A DNA stretch of 64,000 nucleotides from Colwellia sp. 75C3 (GCF_002836255.1 NZ_PJAU01000034.1:1-64000); one strand, 5' to 3'; numbered from the stretch's first letter, positions 48,645 through 59,207 are shown. The notes: generated by a model from the sequence alone, not told the origin. Program-made: numbers and translations.

Positions 48645-50564
48645 TTAAATCATAAGAGGTAGGATTATATTTATCGATGTGCCGACATCTTTCTCTGTCG
48701 TCACTTTAATTAAACCTTTTAGCTGTTGATTAACTAAATTATAAACGATGTTCATACCTAAACCAGTACTACCCGAACCTCTTTTGGTAGTAAAAAAAGG
48801 TTCAAAAATATTATCCAAGGTATGTTGGTCCATACCTTTACCTGTGTCATGGTAATTTATTTCAATGCTTTCATCTGTTGCTTCACAGACAGTAATTGTA
48901 ATACTACCTTCTGGTATATCGTCAAAGCCATGGACAAGTGAATTCATCACTAAATTAGATAAAACTTGTGAAAAAACCCCTGGTATCGTTGTAATTAGTA
49001 TCTTATCTGGACCATTACAATGATAACTTATATTACGTTTTTTCATTTCTACAGATAGTGTCGACATTACCTCATCAATATATTTCGCTAAATCAATTTG
49101 TCTTTGTTCACTAACTATTTGGTCGGCTGCTACTAATTTAAAGTTTACTAATAAATTTCTAACACGTTCTAGAGCCTTTTCTGACATAATTAATGATTGT
49201 TCAGCTTTAGCTATATGTGTGTTCATCCGAGTTTTACTTAATGCTGCGTTCTCAATTTTATTTTTAATTTCTAGGGTATCATCTAATACCAGACTGTTTG
49301 CTGTTATCGCAATACTTAGCGGGGTATTAATTTCATGTGAAACACCCGCAACTAACCGTCCTAAAGAGGCCATTTTTTCAGACTGAACTAACTGTTCTTG
49401 TGTTTCATTTAGATGGGCCAATGTTTCGGTTAATTTTTTTGTTGTTTTTTTATTTTTATTAAAAAAGAAGATTATTAATAAGGTACCAAGGATAGCTAGG
49501 GTAGTTACCACCGTAGTTAACAACAAGTAAGTTTGCTGATTACTGATAATTTTCTTTTTATTGATTAAATCATCACTTTGTTCTTTTAATTGAGTTCTGT
49601 GTTGAGCTAGTTCTCCTTCTTGTATCGCTAATACTTTTTTGTTTTGCTCGACAGTCACTAATATCCCTCTATTTTTCATTGATTGTTCCGCAAGCTTTGA
49701 CTGCTGTTTGAATAACTCTCTTTCTGTTACCGTTGATTGTTCGGTTACTTGCGCTAACCTGAGTTTTTGTTGTGATAATGTCTGTCTTTGTACCTCAAAT
49801 TGTTGCTGCTTTTGAATAACATTTAGTTTTAATTTTGCTAATTCAGATTTTTGTAACTTTGCCGCTCTAGCATTTCGAGATAATTCGATATTTAATGTGT
49901 TAAGTGCTTGCTTTGATGTAACTAATTGCTGCTGTTGCTTAGTAACGTTATTTTGTAAATCAATGCTTTTTTCTCGGGTCTTTTGCATTGCCATTTCAGT
50001 TTCACGATAAAGTGTTGCGATATCTAGTTCACTGCCACCGAGCAGTAATAAGTCTGCCGACATACTGAGTTTTTCATAAATGATATTCGATTTATTCACC
50101 TCAAAAGAAATGACAGTCGAGTTAGCCTGATGCATTAGATTTATCATCACATCGTGCTTATTTTGGCTATTGTCTGAGATTATTAACGTATTCGTTCCGC
50201 GAAGCGCATTGGCAATGTCATGCAAATCACCGTTGAATTGTTTCGGTATATAAACACTGTCTGCGCGCTTTAGCTGTTCAAAGTTATCAACATAACTTAC
50301 TAGTATACTTTTGTTTTTAATTTTTTTATTTTTGAGAGCTTTGGATAGGAAATCAAAATAGCTAGGTTCTTTATAGATAGCTAAATGGTAGTTGTTTTTA
50401 CTTGTCTCATTGGGCCAAGTAATATGTTTAAAGAAATTGACCATATAAGCTGATTTTATATGTTTAGCATCAAATTTTTGCGCATTCACAACACTAATCA
50501 AACTGACAATAAAATATATGCCAAATATAAAAAAAGCGTTATACCAACCAAATTTTCGTGTCAT
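48645..50564 (-). CDS. YfiR-domain sensor histidine kinase
   Basis: The protein has 639 residues. The signal peptide or anchor (about 8-28) is followed by a periplasmic YfiR-like (DUF4154) domain (about 30-190: YMVNFFKHITWPNE, LVSYVDNFEQLKRADSVYIP). A long Gln-rich coiled coil (about 195-345) leads to a membrane helix (about 347-368). The HisKA phospho-His lies in GRLVAGVSHEINTPLS near residue 409, and the ATPase has NLVMNSLVHGFDD and GSGSTGLGMNIVYNLV. It follows the TonB receptor gene by 78 bp, a pairing seen elsewhere. It has no response regulator nearby. Confidence 0.9.
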   Translation of the reverse strand: MTRKFGWYNAFFIFGIYFIVSLISVVNAQKFDAKHIKSAYMVNFFKHITWPNETSKNNYHLAIYKEPSYFDFLSKALKNKKIKNKSILVSYVDNFEQLKRADSVYIPKQFNGDLHDIANALRGTNTLIISDNSQNKHDVMINLMHQANSTVISFEVNKSNIIYEKLSMSADLLLLGGSELDIATLYRETEMAMQKTREKSIDLQNNVTKQQQQLVTSKQALNTLNIELSRNARAAKLQKSELAKLKLNVIQKQQQFEVQRQTLSQQKLRLAQVTEQSTVTERELFKQQSKLAEQSMKNRGILVTVEQNKKVLAIQEGELAQHRTQLKEQSDDLINKKKIISNQQTYLLLTTVVTTLAILGTLLIIFFFNKNKKTTKKLTETLAHLNETQEQLVQSEKMASLGRLVAGVSHEINTPLSIAITANSLVLDDTLEIKNKIENAALSKTRMNTHIAKAEQSLIMSEKALERVRNLLVNFKLVAADQIVSEQRQIDLAKYIDEVMSTLSVEMKKRNISYHCNGPDKILITTIPGVFSQVLSNLVMNSLVHGFDDIPEGSITITVCEATDESIEINYHDTGKGMDQHTLDNIFEPFFTTKRGSGSTGLGMNIVYNLVNQQLKGLIKVTTEKDVGTSINIILPLMI

Positions 50565-50642
50565 TCATGATAATCAGATAATAGAAGGTACTTTAAGCAT
50601 AAGGTAAGCGCTTTAAAAATCAAGGTTAAATAGATATCTTGA

Positions 50643-52751
50643 CTAAAATTGATAAGATAATCCTATTTCTAAAGCCCTACTCGGTAGTGGGTTACCAATG
50701 TCGCTATCGATAGAATGATAATTATCTTGATTGAAGACATTAGATATTTTTAAGTAAGTGCTGAAATTTTCATTTATGACTGTATATTGTTGAGAAATAG
50801 TAATATCAAATCTTGAAATATGATCAAGCTCTCCATTGAAATCACTATGATAAAGTTGCATAAGATTAACCGTAAACCAGCTGAATATCCCAGTGAGCGA
50901 TAGATTACTTTTAAACTGTGCAATATCAAGGGTAGCTTCTTTAGAGTCGCCTTTTGGCATAACTTGGCTAATGAAACTATTAAGCTGCCAGTTTTGAGCA
51001 AAACGCCACTGTAACTCAACCTCAGCGCCGTAAACAGAATAGTCTTGTGGTGAATTGATAAAGGTATTTTGACTACTTATATTGTCATTCTTATTCACAA
51101 AAAACACTGGCTGACCATTTAATAAGTTCTCGGTATGGTTGTAAAAATTATTAATTTTTATCAATACATTATTTTTCTGATAAGAGATTGATACCTCTGA
51201 AGAGTCAATCGTCTCTGCCAGTAACTGTGAAGGTAAGCGCGCTAAAACTTGTTGAGGATCTTTCGCCTCTTGATTGATTAAGTCAGTTGCCTCTGTATTT
51301 AGCATGTACTCTTTTAAACTGGGTGCGCGAAAAGCAGAGCTATAAGACGCTTTGAGTGTCCACTGATCATTCAACACTTTTACCAAGGCAATTCGGGGAG
51401 ACCACTGAGAGAAGCTATCCGTTAAGTACTCTCCTTTATCATAGCGAATACCTGCCGTTAAGTGAATGTCAGCGAAGCTACTCAGTAAATCATAGTATTG
51501 AAAATACACTCCCTGATTAGTTTTTATTGCTGAGTCTGAACGAGGGAAATAGTCAACGTCCGGTAAATCATCGGCTGGCTGGTATAGGTTACTTTTAGTG
51601 AAACCGGTTGCAAAGAAGTCACCTTGTTCTTGTCTTTCTTCAATTGAGGCGCCAAATATCAAAGATTGTTGTTGCGCAATCTGCCAGTTTATCTCCCCTT
51701 CCACTAGCTTGGCATTGACCTTAACCCGATAACGACTATAGGTAACAGGATCTCCTTGGCTAATTTGGTCACGATTTTCATTACTCGAAGCGCCCTGCTC
51801 TGTCGAATCATTGTTAACTAACTTTATACTTGCGCTAACTTCTCCACTAAATATTTTCTGCCAGGATAAATAACTAATTTTAGTTGCCCAATCAATTTGG
51901 TTTTCTTGGTCTGAAAAATCACCTGTCCAATGCTCTCCTAAACCACTTTGTCTATTTAACTCAATGTAACCCAAAGTAAAATCACCTAAACTATCCGTCT
52001 CTGCATGTTGCCTTGCATAGATAAATTCAGATTTCTGATCATCATAGTATTTTTGTAGGGGAGAAAAAATTGGACCGACCAACGCATTATTACTCTCTTT
52101 TTGATAGTGTGAATAAGCAAGATAACTGTGGCCAACTTGAGAGTGTAAATTTCCTTTCAAGTTAGCTCTTATGGCTTCGCCAAGATTTTGATAACTAGCT
52201 TGTGCTGAAAAGTCATTTTCATTATTAAATGCAGAGTCTAAACTTGTGACTCCTAAGAAAGCACTTTGTCCATAAAGCGCTGATGCTGGACCACGTAGGA
52301 GTTCTAGTTTATTTAGCATCCACAAGGGTAATTCATTTTCTACTGGTGCTTTATTAGCCCTTGCATGATTAATGCGAATGCCATCAAGTAGCACGAGATG
52401 TTTGTTATTTTCAAAACTTCCGGATTTTTGACCTCGTGTTTCAAAAACTCTTTCTCCATAAATACTGTAACTACTGAAACTGGGGCTTATATCCGCTAAG
52501 TCAGCCAACTGATGTATGCCCTGCTGGAATAGTTGCTGCTGACTATAAGTAGTAACGGTTGCTGGAGAAAGGTTTAATGGCAAATCAACTTTAGACGAGA
52601 CTGAAACGTTTACCCGTGATAATTGCTCTAATGTTAGATCAAATACAGACTCTTGCGCGTCGCAAGTTAGTCCCCATAGAGATAATGAAGTCACTATAAA
52701 TTTTAGATAATCACTCGAAATCAACGTGTTTTGCGAACGAATTATGTACAT
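50643..52751 (-). CDS. TonB-dependent receptor
   Basis: The protein has 702 residues. The plug domain opens LSRVNVSVSSK, continues LLDGIRINHARANK and ELLRGPASALYGQSAFLG, and the 22-strand barrel ends in LSYQF, the outer-membrane signature. The signal peptide is weak (SLSLWGLTCDAQ). ATG at 52751 is preferred; an upstream in-frame TTG lacks support. It is in an operon with the YfiR kinase, suggesting substrate sensing. Ligand unknown. Confidence 0.92.
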   Translation of the reverse strand: MYIIRSQNTLISSDYLKFIVTSLSLWGLTCDAQESVFDLTLEQLSRVNVSVSSKVDLPLNLSPATVTTYSQQQLFQQGIHQLADLADISPSFSSYSIYGERVFETRGQKSGSFENNKHLVLLDGIRINHARANKAPVENELPLWMLNKLELLRGPASALYGQSAFLGVTSLDSAFNNENDFSAQASYQNLGEAIRANLKGNLHSQVGHSYLAYSHYQKESNNALVGPIFSPLQKYYDDQKSEFIYARQHAETDSLGDFTLGYIELNRQSGLGEHWTGDFSDQENQIDWATKISYLSWQKIFSGEVSASIKLVNNDSTEQGASSNENRDQISQGDPVTYSRYRVKVNAKLVEGEINWQIAQQQSLIFGASIEERQEQGDFFATGFTKSNLYQPADDLPDVDYFPRSDSAIKTNQGVYFQYYDLLSSFADIHLTAGIRYDKGEYLTDSFSQWSPRIALVKVLNDQWTLKASYSSAFRAPSLKEYMLNTEATDLINQEAKDPQQVLARLPSQLLAETIDSSEVSISYQKNNVLIKINNFYNHTENLLNGQPVFFVNKNDNISSQNTFINSPQDYSVYGAEVELQWRFAQNWQLNSFISQVMPKGDSKEATLDIAQFKSNLSLTGIFSWFTVNLMQLYHSDFNGELDHISRFDITISQQYTVINENFSTYLKISNVFNQDNYHSIDSDIGNPLPSRALEIGLSYQF

Positions 52752-52916
52752 ATAACAGCCATGAAAAATGATCAATTACATAATATTATTTTAGGTTAAG
52801 TTATTCGATATTACAAAAAGTTAACTGTGTACAATTCACCGCTTAACTTCATCGTGCCATTTAGGGTAAAATGACCTTCATATTTATAATTTATTGACGT
52901 AATAAAAGGTTATCGC

Positions 52917-53603
52917 GTGACAGAAAAACATCTTATTTGGGACTTACCCTTACGCATTTTTCACTGGAGCTTTGCCGTTACTATTCTAGCGAGTTGGTAT
53001 ACTGCAGAGCAAGGCGCAGATCTCGTTGAAATACACATGCAATTAGGCTTCGTGGCCTTAGCTTTGATCGTATTTCGGGTATTGTGGGGGGTAATCGGCC
53101 CTAAACATGCACGATTCTCTCAATTTGTGCCGTCACCAAAAACACTATTATCCTATTTACAAAAGTCAAAAACCGATAAAACAACACCTGGTCATAATCC
53201 ATTGGGTGCCATGATGGTTATTTTAATGATAGTACTCATATCTGCGCAGGCAATTAGCGGCTTATTTATCAATGACGATGTATTTTCTTCAGGACCCTAT
53301 TACGGCAGTATAAGTAACGAGTTAGAAAAAATAATGCGTTTTTTACACCACAATACTTTTGATTTTATGATTGCGGCTATTGGCTTACACCTCGCGGCGG
53401 TTACTTATTATTGGCGAGTAAAAAAACAAAACTTGGTTTTACCTATGATTACAGGGAAAAAACCTGCAGAGCAAGTTAAGGCTGTTGACGCTATCCCTCA
53501 TTCTAAGGTTATTCTTGCCTGCGTAGTGGCTGCTTGTTGTGTCGGTTTTGTTTATTGGTTGGTTGTGATGAATGCCCCCGTAATTGAAGAGTTTTATTAC
53601 TAA
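52917..53603 (+). CDS. Cytochrome b561-family protein
   Basis: The protein has 228 residues with four or five membrane helices. It resembles the diheme cytochrome b561/Ni-Fe hydrogenase b-type family, with haem-ligand histidines in LRIFHWSFA, VEIHMQLG and AAIGLHLAAV. It starts at GTG with AAAGG upstream. It probably passes electrons from quinol to periplasmic c-type cytochromes. It converges on cytochrome c'. Confidence 0.9.
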   Translation: MTEKHLIWDLPLRIFHWSFAVTILASWYTAEQGADLVEIHMQLGFVALALIVFRVLWGVIGPKHARFSQFVPSPKTLLSYLQKSKTDKTTPGHNPLGAMMVILMIVLISAQAISGLFINDDVFSSGPYYGSISNELEKIMRFLHHNTFDFMIAAIGLHLAAVTYYWRVKKQNLVLPMITGKKPAEQVKAVDAIPHSKVILACVVAACCVGFVYWLVVMNAPVIEEFYY

Positions 53604-53669
53604 GCGTAAAAGTGAACAAGCCATTTAGGCTAATTGTTTGATTAAAAAAATAACCTGACACAAACAAAA

Positions 53670-53707
53670 AAGCCTTTGCTAAAAATAATCTTGCAAAGGC
53701 TTTTTTA
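53670..53707. terminator. Bidirectional terminator between cytochrome genes
   Basis: A 14-bp stem AAAAAAGCCTTTGC / GCAAAGGCTTTTTT serves both converging genes. Confidence 0.92.
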
Positions 53708-53753
53708 TACGTTTTTATTAATTAGTAGGATGGTATAAAGTACTTAAATTGAT

Positions 53754-54233
53754 TTATTCTTCTTTAAAGTGATCATGACAACCACCACAAGTCTTACCAA
53801 TACCACCAATAGCCTTTTTAATCGCGCCTTCATCTTTAGATTGAGCGGCAACCATTAACGCTGCTGATGCTACCGTTAATTTATCAATATCTTTGCTGAA
53901 ATGTTTAGGATCCTGCCAGATTTTAGCTAATGCTTCAGTTTTTACATTGAACTTAGATGTATCTGTACGAGCATAGTCAGCAATCATTAAAGATAATTGG
54001 TTGATACGTGTCGCATTTTTTTCAGCTACGGCTGCATCTACAGGGATTTTTCCCTTAGCCATTGCGCCCAAAGGACCCATGTTACTGCCAAGTAATTTGA
54101 ATATAGATTGACGTAACTCAGTTGCATAAACAGCATGTTTTTCAGAACTTGCTGGTTGCGCCATACTCGCCGTTGCAACAACTAAACTAGCAGATACGGT
54201 AATAGCTAAAATACTTTTTTTCAGAACACTCAT
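53754..54233 (-). CDS. Cytochrome c'
   Basis: The protein has 159 residues. A signal peptide (cleavage near ASMAQ) leads a four-helix bundle, with the C-terminal haem motif Cys149-G-G-Cys152-His153. Cytochromes c' bind NO and CO in the periplasm. The pairing with cytochrome b561 is common in marine gammaproteobacteria. Confidence 0.93.
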   Translation of the reverse strand: MSVLKKSILAITVSASLVVATASMAQPASSEKHAVYATELRQSIFKLLGSNMGPLGAMAKGKIPVDAAVAEKNATRINQLSLMIADYARTDTSKFNVKTEALAKIWQDPKHFSKDIDKLTVASAALMVAAQSKDEGAIKKAIGGIGKTCGGCHDHFKEE

Positions 54234-54453
54234 CGAGTTTCTCTCTTAATAATTATTATTTGATGATTTTTACAGGGCTAGTGTAGCGTAATAACTCGCT
54301 ACAACAAGCAACAACTTGTAACAAAAGTAAAAAGTACATAAGTAACCAAAACATTGTTAGATATTAAATAACTTATAAACCTTTCACTCTGTCTTTAATT
54401 AGTGTTGACCATTGTTAAATCAGCTGATTTTAATGGTTCTAGAATTTAAATCA

Positions 54454-56937
54454 TTATTCAGATCCTCGCAGACTATATAAGGCAGGTTTGTTAATGTATG
54501 CGCGCAGTGGTAGATAACAGGCGTTAAAAGCAATGCAGCTAATCAATAACAAGGTCAATAAAAACAAAGGTAATAAACTGACATTAACAATGTTTTGTAA
54601 TTGCTCATTAAAACCAATCATTAACCCGATTAAGATCACAATACTAATAATAATGCCAAGGACAACGGCTATTAAATTATCTAAAACAATCAATTTAACA
54701 ATGTCACGACGTTTCGCGCCTAGTGCTAAACGTGTACCTATTTCAAAACGGCGCATTTGAGTGCTGTAACTTAAAATACCAAACAAACCTAAGGCTGCTA
54801 ATAAAATAGTTAATAAGGCTAATGTCCCTGTAGTAATTGCTGTTGCACGCTCACTAAAGAGTAATTGTTGATGAATTTCAGCAACATCTTTCATAGAAAA
54901 TAGAGCAAATAAACTGGTGACTTCACTTACCGCCGTAACTACCTGCTCTCTACTTAATGTTTGATGTGGCTTAAGCTTCACTGTCATGCTGATTGAATGT
55001 ACAGAGCTCGGCACATATGCACGCACGGGAATAGTACTAGCGCCGGGCATTTGCATCCCTTTAACTATACCTATCACCGTAAAGACTCCACTCTCATCCA
55101 TTTTAAATTTCATTCCTAATGCATCATCTAAACTAGCGCCCTGAGAGACCAATTTCTTTGCTAAAACATCATTAATAATCATCACCATATTATCTACTTT
55201 GCCTTCCGGTGCTGTAAAACCTTCGCGAATATCATGAATAGTAAAATAGTCTCCTGCAAGTAACGGTTGGTCAATTAATTGGAAGTATTGCTCATCAATC
55301 CATTTAACCCCTGGGATCATGTGTTCGTTAGTGACAACATTGGTTAGCGCCATGTCATAAAAGCCGCTCAAGGGTGATTGTGAATTACTGACAGCTTCTA
55401 CTTGTGGCAAGGCTAATAAGCTATTTTTGATCGCTGTGCCAAGTACAGGACCGTCTCTTTCTTCTTGAGTTGGTCTACGCACAGTAGAAAAGTCGATATC
55501 AACAAAGTTCTCGGTATTAATACCTATAGGCTTATTAATCACGTTAAGCGCTTGGCTAAACAAACTTAGATTGCCAAAAACTAAGACACTGGCAATAGCA
55601 ACTTGACTGACAATAAGCGAATACCGTACTTTTTTAGAGACTTGCACCTCAACGCCTTTACCACTGCCATGTAAATGCTGGCTAATCGCTCGGTAGTTGA
55701 TCATTTGGTTACCTAACAAAGCAAAAAATAACGCAAACATGCTAGCGAAAAAAAGAGCACTTGATAAAGTAAAAGTGCTCAACGCCACTTCATCAACACG
55801 AAGGAATACCTGCGCCATATTTTGCTGTAATACTGCAAAGCCAACGCTAGCGAAAGCAAGTGCAATGACCAAGGAAGCAAACATTAACAATGACGATTCT
55901 GCTAATAATAATTTAAATAGTTGTGCTTTTTTTGCCCCTACGGCAGCAGAGATAGCCAGTGATTTTTGTAATTGAGCCATACGGGCAATAAATAGATTGG
56001 CAATATTACTACATGCTATCAGCACTAAGCCAAAGACACCGGCCAATAACAATAAAACACTCTGCTGATGAGTAGATAAAATGGCTGACTGTAGTTGCGT
56101 TACTCGTATATCAACCCGCCAACCATCAAAAAATGCATCACTCGCAACACCCTCTTGCCACTTATTATTTACTGATGTTGTTAATTGTTGTTCAGCTTGT
56201 TCTTTTGAACTATTTTTATCGAGCTTAGCTACAACAATTAAATTCTCATTAATACTACCCCAGTCTTTTCTAGCGCGTGCACTCATTCTATTAAAATTCC
56301 ACGTTAACCAGACTTGGCTTTTAAACCCGACATTATCATCTTCATAGAACCTCAATTGAGGTTCTATGAATGATTGTGCACTCACGCCGATCACTTTAAA
56401 ACTGACATCACGAAAACGTACTGTTTTACCAACAATATTCATATCACTATTAAACGCTTCTTGCCAAGTTTCAAAACTTAAAACCGCCTCAGAAATATCA
56501 CTTTTTATGTTCACATCAGTTAAAAAATCTCGCCCTAATATCATCGGTACTTTAAAAACTTTAAACCATGACGGTGTTACATAAGTGGTTAACATCGTTG
56601 GCTGTGAAGAGTGTGATGTTAACACTTGCTTGTCATAAGAACTTAACGCAACATCCGTAAACGCCGTTTGATTTTCAACTAAATACATCAGACTAGGATA
56701 ACTAAAGAGAGGTTCACTACTACTGCCATCTTTATTGGTCAGCATATGTTCTACTTTAACCAAGTGATCTGAATCTGGGTACGGCAAGGGTTTAAATAAC
56801 ATCACATACGCTAATGTTAATATACATAACAATGCACCTAGAGTGATTGACATAGTGGTGATAACACTAAAAGCAAAACTCGGTGTTTGGGTCAAACTTA
56901 GGTAAGCCTGTTTAATTGAGTAAAAAAATGAATTCAT
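54454..56937 (-). CDS. MacB/FtsX-like ABC transporter permease
   Basis: The protein has 827 residues. It has the duplicated permease layout: an N-terminal helix (about 25-45), a periplasmic MacB_PCD-like domain (about 55-260), helices at about 285-430, a second periplasmic domain and three C-terminal helices with LGLFGILSYSTQMRRFEIGTR and ALGAKRRDIVKLIV. ATG at 56937 has AAGGAAG upstream; a TTG 36 bases earlier is in frame. It works with the ABC ATPase and HlyD adaptor in the same set, possibly exporting a peptide or drug. Confidence 0.92.
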   Translation of the reverse strand: MNSFFYSIKQAYLSLTQTPSFAFSVITTMSITLGALLCILTLAYVMLFKPLPYPDSDHLVKVEHMLTNKDGSSSEPLFSYPSLMYLVENQTAFTDVALSSYDKQVLTSHSSQPTMLTTYVTPSWFKVFKVPMILGRDFLTDVNIKSDISEAVLSFETWQEAFNSDMNIVGKTVRFRDVSFKVIGVSAQSFIEPQLRFYEDDNVGFKSQVWLTWNFNRMSARARKDWGSINENLIVVAKLDKNSSKEQAEQQLTTSVNNKWQEGVASDAFFDGWRVDIRVTQLQSAILSTHQQSVLLLLAGVFGLVLIACSNIANLFIARMAQLQKSLAISAAVGAKKAQLFKLLLAESSLLMFASLVIALAFASVGFAVLQQNMAQVFLRVDEVALSTFTLSSALFFASMFALFFALLGNQMINYRAISQHLHGSGKGVEVQVSKKVRYSLIVSQVAIASVLVFGNLSLFSQALNVINKPIGINTENFVDIDFSTVRRPTQEERDGPVLGTAIKNSLLALPQVEAVSNSQSPLSGFYDMALTNVVTNEHMIPGVKWIDEQYFQLIDQPLLAGDYFTIHDIREGFTAPEGKVDNMVMIINDVLAKKLVSQGASLDDALGMKFKMDESGVFTVIGIVKGMQMPGASTIPVRAYVPSSVHSISMTVKLKPHQTLSREQVVTAVSEVTSLFALFSMKDVAEIHQQLLFSERATAITTGTLALLTILLAALGLFGILSYSTQMRRFEIGTRLALGAKRRDIVKLIVLDNLIAVVLGIIISIVILIGLMIGFNEQLQNIVNVSLLPLFLLTLLLISCIAFNACYLPLRAYINKPALYSLRGSE

Positions 56938-56962
56938 TGTGCGCTTCCTTGTTGGCTCTAAA

Positions 56963-57682
56963 TTAGTTGGCAATTTGCAATGAAGGCACTGTTAAAATAG
57001 CGCCATCAAGCAGTTTTAACTGAATTTTAGCCATATCAGCGTAACGAGGATCGTGCGTTACCATGCAAATAGTCGTGCCGTTTTCATTGAGCTTAGCGAG
57101 AACATCCATAACCTGGTCACCACTTTTTGAGTCTAAGTTACCTGTAGGCTCATCAACTAATAAAATCGCTGGATTAGTCACTAATGCACGGGCAATGGCT
57201 ATACGTTGTTGTTGACCACCTGATAATTGATTAGGTTTATGACTTGTTCTGTGGGTCATCGATACTTGTGCTAAACACTCATTGACCCTCTTTTTTATTG
57301 TTTCTGCATCGGGTTTATCGCGATGATAACGTAAAGGCAAAGCAACATTGTCAAATACAGACAATTCGTCAATAAGATTAAACGACTGAAAAATAAAGCC
57401 AATTTTACTGTTTCTTGTTTCAGATGCTTGATCAAGGGATAATCGACTAACGTCTTCACCTTCAATAAAATACTGTCCTGATGTTGGCATATCTAACAAA
57501 CCAAGCAAGGATAGAAGCGTTGATTTACCACAACCAGATGGACCTGAAATAGACACATAGTCGCCTTTGTTAATCGTCAGGTTAATATCAGTTAAGGCAT
57601 GGGTTTCTAATGCTTCTGTTTGAAATACCTTAGAGACATTAGTCATCTTTATCGCTATATCTTTTATACTCTGATTCATCAT
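56963..57682 (-). CDS. MacB/LolD-like ABC transporter ATPase
   Basis: The protein has 239 residues. Walker A GPSGCGKST is at residues 47-55, the signature LSGGQQQR lies near 152, and Walker B with DEPTGNLDS near 175. The preceding T-rich Q-loop IFQSFNLIDELSVFDN is typical of the LolD/MacB group. ATG at 57682 has AAGGA upstream. It couples to the permease. Confidence 0.95.
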   Translation of the reverse strand: MMNQSIKDIAIKMTNVSKVFQTEALETHALTDINLTINKGDYVSISGPSGCGKSTLLSLLGLLDMPTSGQYFIEGEDVSRLSLDQASETRNSKIGFIFQSFNLIDELSVFDNVALPLRYHRDKPDAETIKKRVNECLAQVSMTHRTSHKPNQLSGGQQQRIAIARALVTNPAILLVDEPTGNLDSKSGDQVMDVLAKLNENGTTICMVTHDPRYADMAKIQLKLLDGAILTVPSLQIAN

Positions 57683-57744
57683 TGCTTCCTTGTTAATTAT
57701 TTATTGAGCGTTTTATTTAAAAATATTTTTACGTTTGTATTAAG

Positions 57745-57907
57745 TAATACCAATTCCGATAAGTTTCTGATCTTGTTGTACGAAGTAAAAAGACTTCAGG
57801 GCAAGGCGCTTGATTGACCAATAGCTGGCTATTGGGATTGAAAGCAACGCTGTCATGGAGAATTTTAGCCAGTACAAGTGGTCAATAATTTAACTGAATT
57901 GGTATAA
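57745..57907. repeat. 163-bp dispersed repeat, copy 2
   Basis: It begins TAATACCAAT and ends ATTGGTATAA. The core GCTTGATTGACCAATAGC, then TGGCTATTGGGATTGA and AGCAACGC, matches copy 1 at 15963-16125 in length and orientation. It sits between the HlyD and ATPase genes and ends just past the HlyD stop. Confidence 0.88.
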
Positions 57908-57911
57908 GAAA

Positions 57912-59165
57912 CTAATCAATATTTAACGTACTGACAGTTGCTTTAATGTTTGCTAAATCCGAGATAATATATTGCTCATTCAATTTTGCGCCACTCAATA
58001 TTTGGATATATCGTCCGGCTTGTTGACCAAATTGAATAGACTGCTGCTTAGCCTGTTGGTTGGTTTTATCAACTTTATAAAGTAAGGACTGTGCGTTCGA
58101 TTTAATATTGGCAGGCCTTTTCAAGTACAATATATTTTTTAGTGTTGTGATAGTGATTTGACCATCAACATTCAGCTCAGGTCTCGCACTGCTAGGTAGC
58201 TTATTTGGTAACGCTATTTCAATGCTCACGGTGTTATTAGAGACAATGGGGTCAATACGAGATACTTGCCCTATTATTTTATCTGACCGGGTATCAATAA
58301 CTACTTGTTGTCGCAACCTTATTTGCTGTGCTTGGCTTTGCGGGACTTTAATAATGGCAACTAAATCACTAACGCTACCAATTAAACCTATGGTCTGTCC
58401 TGCCAATAAGTTCTGGCCAAGCTCCACCGATAGTTTTTGTAAAACACCTGAGAAATCAGCCTGAACATCAAGACTAGCTAGGCGTGATTGAGCTATCACT
58501 AAGCGTACTCGTTGCTGCTTAATCCGTTGTTCCATAATGTTAATTGCTTCAAGATGTACTTCCCTGAGTTGTTCCGTACGTAGTTTTAAAAATCCCAGTC
58601 GTTGACGTAACTGTACTTCATGTAACCTTGTTTGTTCAAAAACCAATTTAGAGACAATACCTTTTGTTAAAAGCTGTTGTTCAGCTTTACGTTTAAGCGT
58701 TGCACTTTGTAGGTCTGCATTGATTTTTGCTAAATCTGCTTCATCAAGTAATAACTCCCTTTTTTGAGTGAGTTTTAATTGACGTAAATTACCCTGTTTT
58801 TGAGCCAGTTGTTGTTGTTCATCATCAACTTGCTGTTGTAACTCGGGGTTTTCTAACCGCACAATAACACTGCCCTTTTCGACTAAAGCTCCTGGCTTTA
58901 ATATTATTTCTTTTACTCGTGCGTTGGTGAGTGTACTTATCAATAATTGTTTATTTGATATCAACTTTCCGTAACCATCAACAACAACATCAAGATCACC
59001 TCGTTGTACTTTTTCTATCAAAAGGCTTTCTCGGGCAATTGTTACTTGCCCAAAACTCTTATTCACAGATAACCAAAAGTAACTACATCCCGCAATAAAT
59101 AGCATGATTAACCATTTATTGTAGAAAGTACTTTTTTTAGAGGTGTTATTTTTTATTATATCCAT
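57912..59165 (-). CDS. HlyD-family periplasmic adaptor protein
   Basis: The protein has 417 residues. One membrane helix near the N-terminus (about 20-37) is followed by a barrel-sandwich half (GALVEKGSVIVRLENPELQQ), a long coiled-coil hairpin (about 110-215) and the second half (VQADFSGVLQKLSVELGQNL). Such adaptors link inner-membrane ABC pumps to outer-membrane channels. First gene of the transport set and preceded by a sigma-54 promoter. ATG at 59165 is preferred; a GTG lies one codon earlier. Confidence 0.9.
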   Translation of the reverse strand: MDIIKNNTSKKSTFYNKWLIMLFIAGCSYFWLSVNKSFGQVTIARESLLIEKVQRGDLDVVVDGYGKLISNKQLLISTLTNARVKEIILKPGALVEKGSVIVRLENPELQQQVDDEQQQLAQKQGNLRQLKLTQKRELLLDEADLAKINADLQSATLKRKAEQQLLTKGIVSKLVFEQTRLHEVQLRQRLGFLKLRTEQLREVHLEAINIMEQRIKQQRVRLVIAQSRLASLDVQADFSGVLQKLSVELGQNLLAGQTIGLIGSVSDLVAIIKVPQSQAQQIRLRQQVVIDTRSDKIIGQVSRIDPIVSNNTVSIEIALPNKLPSSARPELNVDGQITITTLKNILYLKRPANIKSNAQSLLYKVDKTNQQAKQQSIQFGQQAGRYIQILSGAKLNEQYIISDLANIKATVSTLNID

Positions 59166-59207
59166 CACTGCAATCTGTTACTTGAATAATATTAGCTAAT
59201 TATAGAT

